Source: Cyathus striatus (Eukaryota; Basidiomycota; Agaricomycetes; Agaricales; Nidulariaceae). From it: DNA of 64,000 nucleotides. The stretch lies in assembly GCA_025738555.1 (NCBI GenBank), contig JAOVFP010000001.1, positions 3,410,001-3,474,000 on the forward strand, given 5' to 3'. The position numbers and the translations under genes were made by a program. Positions 57,801 to 64,000 of the stretch are shown here, in pieces; the stretch's first letter is position 1; each line of letters begins with the position of its first letter. The notes under the pieces were generated by a model. That model was not told the DNA's origin. It did not search any database and was given only the letters and a program-made list of their open reading frames with translations.

Positions 57801-57938
57801 GATATCAACCATGATAACGTCTGAGTCTAGGAGATGTTCAAAAGAACGCGTTACGGGTTCGATGTAGTGGGATGGTTTAATGGTGGTGCTGGTCCTGCGA
57901 GAGGAGAGATGTCGACGGTATGAAACCATTGTTGACAC
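54885..57938 (-). CDS. FunK1-family protein kinase
   Basis: Four exons: 57938-57381, 57330-56061, 56008-55806, 55751-54885, with introns of 50, 52 and 54 nt (donors GTGAGT, GTGAGT, GTATGC). Phases agree and the product is 965 residues. Kinase signs: IPIEVK-type start of the domain near residue 240 (YALPIEVKL); catalytic loop GVLHRDISTGNILL at about residue 620; the DFG equivalent GFLHDFDYATF at about 645; GTPQFMAIEIL at about 680; and the FunK1 signature HHDLESFYWVMVW at about 710. The N-terminal 200 residues (RTPKRPHSVP and so on) and the C-terminal Ser/Arg-rich tail (DASPRKRRRQSGSRRSD) look disordered and nucleus-targeted. FunK1 kinases are a large Agaricomycete expansion of mostly unknown substrate. 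All key residues and frames are intact, unlike the island to its left. Confidence 0.9.
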
Positions 57939-59135
57939 GACTTTAAGATTTGGAACTCAGAAGGTGCTTTGGCCGTCCAGAATACAGAATCAACATGAGA
58001 CAATGGTCATGTCCAAAGAAAGCAGTCACTTGAGCGCGTCTCCCCAGCGTGTTGTTTGTTTCAAGGGATTTGCGCAAACATCTCCTTTGCCATCGATGTT
58101 ATTTCAGTGTACATCCTCAAGCTCAAATCAAGCTCAAATTCCACTTGTACATGACCACTCTCAAACTAAGCAAGTATCCAATCTTAAAATTGATTGCATT
58201 GTCTAATTTGGAAAGAAATGTTGTTTTTATATTTCCGAAGGATATTGTCCAGATTATCTCAGGCTGTCCGCGTTATATCGCCAAGTTCTGGAAACTTCTG
58301 GTTGGTTCTGGTCCCGGTTACTTTCCTCTTCTATTGGCACTTAGGCTGGGACCCACACTGGATACTTATCATATCTGATATTCTGTGACTTGATCGCTTA
58401 GTCTCTCTTGAGTCTCTCGAGTCTAAATGTCTTTTTAACTGGGCTATGGGCTTCATAGAAGTATGACTAAGTTGCACTACTGGATAGTTTCCAAATTCGA
58501 CATTATCGCGATCTTGGATCACCAGCCACTCGACACAGTAAGCCCAGTGGAGGACCACTTGGTGGATTTACTTCACGTCGTAGCCGTGCTGCCTCAGGAT
58601 CCAACTTTTTGTATTCAGGCTCGAAGCCATGCTGGTATTTCTTAAAATCTTCGTCAACATTATTCGTTCGCAGTCTATACCTGCTGTGCTCTCGAAGCCC
58701 ACCGCATTTGGACGTTCTTTGAGGTTATCCCGCTGACATGTCATACTCATTATTGATTTAGAGTCAAGGTGTTGATCGCGTCATAACTTCAATCAGCCAT
58801 AATCCATTCCGACGACAATTTCTAGCACCCTCATAAATCCCGGTCATATCGCTGTCTAATAATTAATAAGAAGTGAGATACAGGTACAACTCCACCTTGG
58901 CCGGAGTAATAGGACATGAGGCTGGCTGTGCAGTACAGGACACAAATTAAAACGGGGGTTACTCATCCACAAATAATCTTAGGGACACCCTAAAAGTTAA
59001 AGTTAACGTACTCGGAAAACCCAAACATATCAGGCCGCACAAGAATTAGATGTAGAATTACAAAAAATCGAAAGCAAAGTGTAGTAATAAATAAGGTATA
59101 GATGTACAATCGTGTTCGATCTAAATGATATCATG
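57939..59135. other. intergenic; one short unassigned open frame
   Basis: A minus-strand frame from about 58673 to 58504 reads DEDFKKYQHGFEPEYKKLD without recognised homology. The rest has no gene signs. The part next to 57938 should hold the FunK1 promoter. Confidence 0.4.
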
Positions 59136-61065
59136 CTACCGCTCCTCCAAAACGTCAACAACACTCTCCAACACGACCTTGGGCAACAACAACACCCTCT
59201 GCTCAAGCACCGCACTTTCGCCCTCCCTCAGCTGTTCCCCACCCACCCTCTTAACACATCGTAATCCTAACTCAGTCGTAGCAAGCACACACCCCCGCGA
59301 GGGAACATACTCTCCAAACAAATCATGCATCTTCTGCGGGTCGAATGTATGCGTTGAAGCGTTTGAATTTGAGTTTGAGTTTGAGTTTGAGGGAGGGGGA
59401 GGAGAGGCAGGGTCAACGACGACCACTTCAAAGCTGGCACTCAACATATCCTCTTTGACGACCCTAGCGAGGCGACACACGCCCCGTGCAATGCGGCGTA
59501 CTTGTTCACCGAACCGCGCACGCAAGCCATCTCGCGATGTGAGATCTATATCTCGTCCGTCTCGGGAGGAGTAGTCGCGACCACCACATCCAGCAACGAG
59601 GAAGATATCCGCTGACCAGCGGAGAATCGTATCGCTCAGCTCTGTGGTGCTGTATTCCGTTAACGAGGGATACAGCGTGTGTATCGAAGAGTGCGTTAGT
59701 GAGCGCCATTTTGATGAAGTTGGCTGGGGTTCTGGATAAAGTGAGCATTTTGATTTACATAAAGGGATGGAACGTACCGGCGATCTGCATGTGTCCGTAA
59801 ATCGCCCCGAGAACGCTGTCGCTCTTCCCGGGGAATCCGATGCAGAAGCTTCCCATGGCCCTTGCGACGCATAGGCTTACGCATCCTTGGAGGGCGAGCT
59901 GCACGAGAATCGGATCATGGGTGTGGTCCCGATTTGCGAGGATGCGGGTGAAGGCCTGTCCGATGCGGGAAGAGGTATCGTGCATTGCCTGGATGCTTCT
60001 TGTCTGGCGGCCCCGTGAGCGAGGCGGGGAAGAGGAGTGGTGCGGGGGGGATGAGGACGACGGGGAACATAGCTCCGAGGCCGATGCTGCGAATTGGAGG
60101 ATTTCAGAATTGATGTCGTGGATGGCTTGGAGGATTTGTGATCCGGACCAGGAGTCTGTGCGAGTGAGGTATGTTTCAGAGGCGCGGGTGCGTGCGAGGT
60201 CTTCTTCGGTTGTGCTGTTGCTGCTTGGGGGAGGGGGTGCAGTGGCGGGGCGTGCTGGGACGGGGGAGGAGGCGGAGGTTCGTATGTCGAGGGAGGAGTG
60301 TCGTGAATGGATTTCCTTGTCTTTGGGGATGTACTGGGGCCCCACATCGCTCCTCCGTCTCTCCTTGGCATAGCCCTCTCGCTCCCTCTCCTTGCGCATC
60401 TTGTCGATCTCTGCCTCGCGGGCCCTTAGAATGTCGCGGGTGTCCTTGAGGGTCTTTTCGAGCATGCGACAGCGCTCTTCGAGCTTTGCGAGTTCGGCGT
60501 TGGAGCGTGCGAGCTGGTGCTTTGCTGTGTCGAGTTCGCGGCGCATGGTGTCTGGTGGGAGAGAGGCGATGGAGGAAGAGGGCGAGAGGCAGGCCGCATG
60601 CAGTCGCTCGCTGAGTGGTGGTTGGGTTGGAGGGACAGGGGCTGGGGCGGACGGTGGGAGTGAGACGGGGTGGGGGTCGGGTGTGCCGGGGGGCGAGGGG
60701 AGGCTTGTGGTCTGACGAGAGGGCTTGGGTAGGTCGGGCTGTTGGGAGGTTGTGCGGGAGATGGTGATGGGAGAGGAAAGAGGAGTGTAGGCAACAAGAA
60801 AGTCGCGTGCAGAGTCGTAGAGGGTTCTGAGATGGTCGAGGTTAGCGATGCGTTGCATTGTTGGGTGATGTATAATGAATGGGTAGACCGCGCTTATCGC
60901 TAACCTGATGGATGGAGGCCTGTCTCTGGGCTGGTCTTGCTGGCAGTCGATATAAGTACGAGGGTGGAGAGAGTGGATTGCTGGTAGATCAGATGAGAGC
61001 CACTGCGCACAGTCATCTAATCCTGGTCCATTCTTTGCCCAGTAATCAAGGAAGGAGACAGACAC
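59136..61065 (-). CDS. coiled-coil protein of unknown function, two exons
   Basis: Exon 1 61065-59778, intron of 46 nt (GTACGT .. ATCCAG, 59777-59732), exon 2 59731-59136; 627 residues. Starts MSVSFLDYWAKNGPGLDD. A Pro-rich linker (about 120-165) is followed by a coiled coil (RRELDTAKHQLARSNAELAK to REAEIDKMRKERERE, about 180-245). A Ser/Pro-rich stretch follows, then a conserved-looking helical region (SQILQAIHDINSEILQFAAS, GQAFTRILANRDHTHDP). Exon 2 reads LSDTILRWSADIFLVAGCGG and ends with VLLLPKVVLESVVDVLEER. A hexanucleotide repeat encodes SNSNSNSNSN. I do not recognise a named family, though the GC-rich sequence and intact frame indicate a real gene. It is divergent from the Hsp70-like gene across 230 bp. 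An additional intron near the N-terminus cannot be excluded. Confidence 0.8.
59362..59391. repeat. hexanucleotide microsatellite inside a coding exon
   Basis: Five tandem TTTGA(A/G) units. On the coding (minus) strand they give alternating Ser-Asn codons, so changes in repeat number keep the reading frame. Confidence 0.85.
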
Positions 61066-61295
61066 CGCGTTGAACCAACGTGCTTTCCTAAAATAGACAT
61101 CTGCTCTCCCTCTCTCTCTGCCTCGTGTACTTTCTTATTCTTCTCCTGTACGCGCGTCTCCCCCAACCCCCCGCCCAACCTGTATCCTGTATCCTGTACA
61201 TGTCCACACCCACTCATAAATAACATCCAACCCTCTACCTCTTCTCTGATTATACCACCTGACAAATACCCCAACACCTGACTATACCCTCAACA
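61066..61295. promoter_or_regulatory. shared divergent promoter region
   Basis: The 230 bases between the start codons of the coiled-coil gene (minus) and the Hsp70-like gene (plus) must carry both promoters. Visible features are a C/T-rich run near 61100-61180, a triple CTGTATC/CTGTAC repeat near 61182-61203, and an AT-rich CATAAATAAC at about 61217. No heat-shock element array was recognised. Confidence 0.5.
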
Positions 61296-64000
61296 ATGTC
61301 GAAGCATGCCTTCGACACCCGCAAGCCCTACAGCGGTCTCTCCCGCTCCCTTGTCATCGCTATCGACGTCGGCACAACCTTCTCCGGGGTACGCACCATA
61401 CTTCACCCCATCACACACCACTGATTCCACTACAGGTATCCTACGCGATCTTGGAGCCCGGCGAGATCCCCAAGATTCACGGTGTCACTCGGTGACTGAT
61501 TCCCTTTCATTTCCAAAGAGCAGTACTAACGGAACCAGATTCCCCGGCCAAGAACACGTTGCAGGAAACACCAAAATCCCCTCCATAATCTACTATGACA
61601 AGCACGGCAAGATGATGGCAGCAGGTGCTGAAGCAGAGAGCAACACCGTCCAAGCACAAGCTGAAGACGATGGCTGGATTAAAGCTGAACTATTCAAACT
61701 ACGTCTCCGACCACGCACGATGGCACTCAACATGAACGGCATGCGACTCACCCCCCTCCCCCGACGCAAAACATCCATCCACATCTTTGGCGACTTTCTG
61801 GCCTACCTCTACCGCTGCACACGCATATTCATCTCTGACACACACGCTAACGGCGCCTTGCTCTGGAACAACGTAGAATCAGATATACAGTTCGTGTTGT
61901 CCCATCCGAATGGCTGGGAAGGCGCGCAACAGACCAAGATGAGACGAGCAGCCGTCTATGGTGGGTTGATTCCTGATACCAGCGAGGGAAAGGCACGCGT
62001 GAGGTTCGTCACCGAGGGAGAGGCAAGTTTGCATGCCTGTGTCTTGAGTGGGCTTGCCGCCGATGTTCTTAGCGTCAGTCTTTCCTTCTCTCTAATTATG
62101 TCGTCTGACATGTACTAGAACCCATCCAAACACGGATTCTTAATCGCAGACGCAGGAGGTGGAACACTAGATATAAGTTCCTACGCGATTAAAGGCACTT
62201 CACCACTCGTGATGGAGGAGATTGCCCCTCCAGATTGTTTATTCGCAGGCTCGGTGTTCGTTTCTCGACGAGCGAGAGAGTTTTTGGAGGGTTCGTGCTT
62301 TGTTCGTGTTTGAGTCCGATACTGACTCTGTCATGTAGAACGCCTCAAAGACTCGAAATACGGTACACCCGAAGCATTAGACCACATTACGCGTCGCTTT
62401 GACGAGACGACCAAGAGGCTGTTTAGAGATCGTAGAGATTTACAGTTTATCCCGTTTGGGTCTCCTTTAGACAAGGTCTTTCTTCTCTTTCAGCTTATTC
62501 TCTCTACTTACGTGAATATAGGATATAAAAGCAGGAATACGGAATGGTCAACTTAAACTTACGGGGTGCGTCTTCTTGCTCTTTACTTAGTAGGGGACTG
62601 ACAGTGGTATAGAAACGAAGTCGCAAACCTCTTTGAGCCTTCAGTAGACGCAGCATTCAACGCTATCAAAGGGCAGATCGAGGCTTCCCAAGGACTGATA
62701 AGGAGTGTATTTTTAGTAGGAGGGTATGCAGCTTCGCCTTGGTTGTTTTCGTACGTTCTTATTCGTAGACCGGATGGATAAAGATGAATAACGCGGGTTT
62801 AGGCAATTACAGGAAAGACTGGCTCCCTACAATGTAACAGTTAGCAGACCAGATACACAAACGTACGTCCGTCTCCCTTTCCTCTCCCCTCTTCTAATTT
62901 AGCTCCCATCGTACAGATCAAAAGCAGTAGCAGATGGAGCGATAGGCTTCTACTGCGACCACCACGTCTCCGCGCGCATGAGCAAATTCATGTACGGCGT
63001 CGAGTTCCTTAGAGAACTCAATCCCAACGATCCAGAGCATGTTGCACGAAAAGAGAGACTATGTGAGCTGCCGAGTGGTCCCAGGTTGCTGCCGGATGCG
63101 TTTGATTGTATTCTGGCTAGGGTGGGTCTTCTCTTTCTCTGGGTCGGGATGCTGGGACTGATGGATTTGCTTGGGTAGAATGTGAAAGTAAAAGAGTCGA
63201 CGGTGTTTACGAGAAAGTACTGTACGGAGCTTACGTCTCTTTCTATGCTTTCGGTATTTGAGGTTGAGATTTGGTGTTATCGTGGAAAGGGGGCGATTCC
63301 GAAGTGGATTGAGAGGCATGCTGGTATGTTCCCCTTTATTCTCGTTGATAAAGCTAACACGTCCAAAGACGACTTTTCGACGCTCTGTGTCGTGCGTGCC
63401 GACTTGTCGATGTTAAGTGGCAGCGCGGAGCCCAAGACTGGGAAGAGTGGGAAGACGTATTGGACTATTGTGTTTTCGGTGGAGATTCACTTTGGGCTGA
63501 CAGAGTTTAAGGCGAGGATAAAGTGGAATGATAATGTGTGTTCTTTTCTCTCTCTTTTGGATGGGTGCTGATGCCGGATTAGGGAACGACGAGATAGTAA
63601 GTATGCAAACTGTGCAGTTGTTACGATGCTAATTGATGTATAGTGGGCCTGCATCGATAGTATACAACGAACGTGGCCACCGTGCAGATGAAGATGAACC
63701 AGACAACTTCCCCGAAGACGATGCTTTCACAGCCCCACCTACTGCCTCACCCCGCGAGAGGGAACGACCAGACTCTTCAGTCCAACGCACACCCACTCAT
63801 TCAGAATCAGGAAGCCGCCGTTCGTCAACACGCGACACGCCACGCGTGGATACGTCCATTCCGGAGGTGGCGAGAGTGGAAAAGACACCATCACGGCATT
63901 CTTCTGTGCCTTCGACGCCTTCCCGCGCTGCTGCTCCCGGTGCGCCGATTGGGTACGCTGCCTCTGGAAGAGGGAGCGACGCAGCAAGTGTTGCGAGTCG
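61296..64000 (+). CDS. Hsp70-like ATPase, 13 exons, runs off the window end
   Basis: Exons: 61296-61388, 61436-61491, 61539-62073, 62119-62290, 62339-62475, 62522-62565, 62613-62750, 62803-62862, 62917-63121, 63179-63323, 63369-63535, 63583-63596, 63644 to the end. Phases agree throughout; about 707 codons are visible without a stop. ATPase motifs of the actin/Hsp70 fold: phosphate 1 VIAIDVGTTFSGVSYAIL (residues 20-37), phosphate 2 IADAGGGTLDISSY (about 240) and the adenosine motif SVFLVGGYAASPW (about 385). The order fits the large basidiomycete Hsp70-like family related to HSPA12, which lacks the canonical peptide-binding domain. The tail from exon 13 (YGPASIVYNERG onward) is Pro/Ser/Arg-rich and acidic, probably disordered. 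One donor is GTCAGT, the others ordinary. Role in the cell is not known for this subfamily. Confidence 0.9.

Noticed and set aside
57880..58378. Two plus-strand frames of about 108 codons upstream of the FunK1 gene
   Set aside because: They overlap each other in different frames, begin within the kinase's first exon region and show no motif.

Overview
The window looks like a transposon-rich island next to a gene-dense edge in the nuclear genome of a mushroom-forming basidiomycete (Agaricomycetes). The evidence is introns of about 46-60 nt with GT..AG ends, a FunK1-type protein kinase (a family typical of this group), a chromodomain Gypsy element, Helitrons, Copia and hAT elements, and heavy loss of CpG in the older repeats. 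Species cannot be named from the sequence.

Layout. 1-800: remnant of a tyrosine recombinase gene, cut by a Gypsy element. 801-8922: Ty3/Gypsy chromovirus with two about 750-bp LTRs, decayed gag and pol, and a spliced antisense gene between pol and the 3' LTR. 8923-9778: N-terminal remnant of a coiled-coil repeat-associated protein. 9779-18100: no confident gene, but two related small inverted-repeat elements, a 1.6-kb foldback, a 400-bp MITE with 3-bp target duplications and a 963-bp element with about 300-bp terminal inverted repeats. 18100-21280: fragments of host-like genes (a replication factor C subunit and two kinases). 21308-40654: two Helitrons of equal size placed head to head around a palindrome. 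The left copy has a largely intact RepHel gene. The right copy is decayed and carries a complete Copia element with matching 5-bp target duplications.

41545-46201: a complete but decayed hAT element with a perfect 8-bp target duplication, next to a paralogous empty site. About 46638-49497: a decayed DDE transposon. 49563-50829 and 51179-52556: two further elements with perfect 8-bp target duplications. 52734-54348: a gene assembled from repeated intron-plus-exon modules.

From about 54.9 kb the sequence is gene-rich with open frames: a four-exon FunK1 kinase (965 codons), a two-exon coiled-coil protein (627 codons) and, divergently from it, a 13-exon Hsp70-like ATPase that runs off the window end.

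A common thread is CpG decay. Premature stops in the old elements are very often TGA where CGA (Arg) is expected, and the two Gypsy LTRs show TG in one copy opposite CA in the other at the same sites. This fits cytosine methylation and deamination as the silencing history of the island. Exon joins and element ends were worked out by eye; family names rest on motif recognition, not on a database search.
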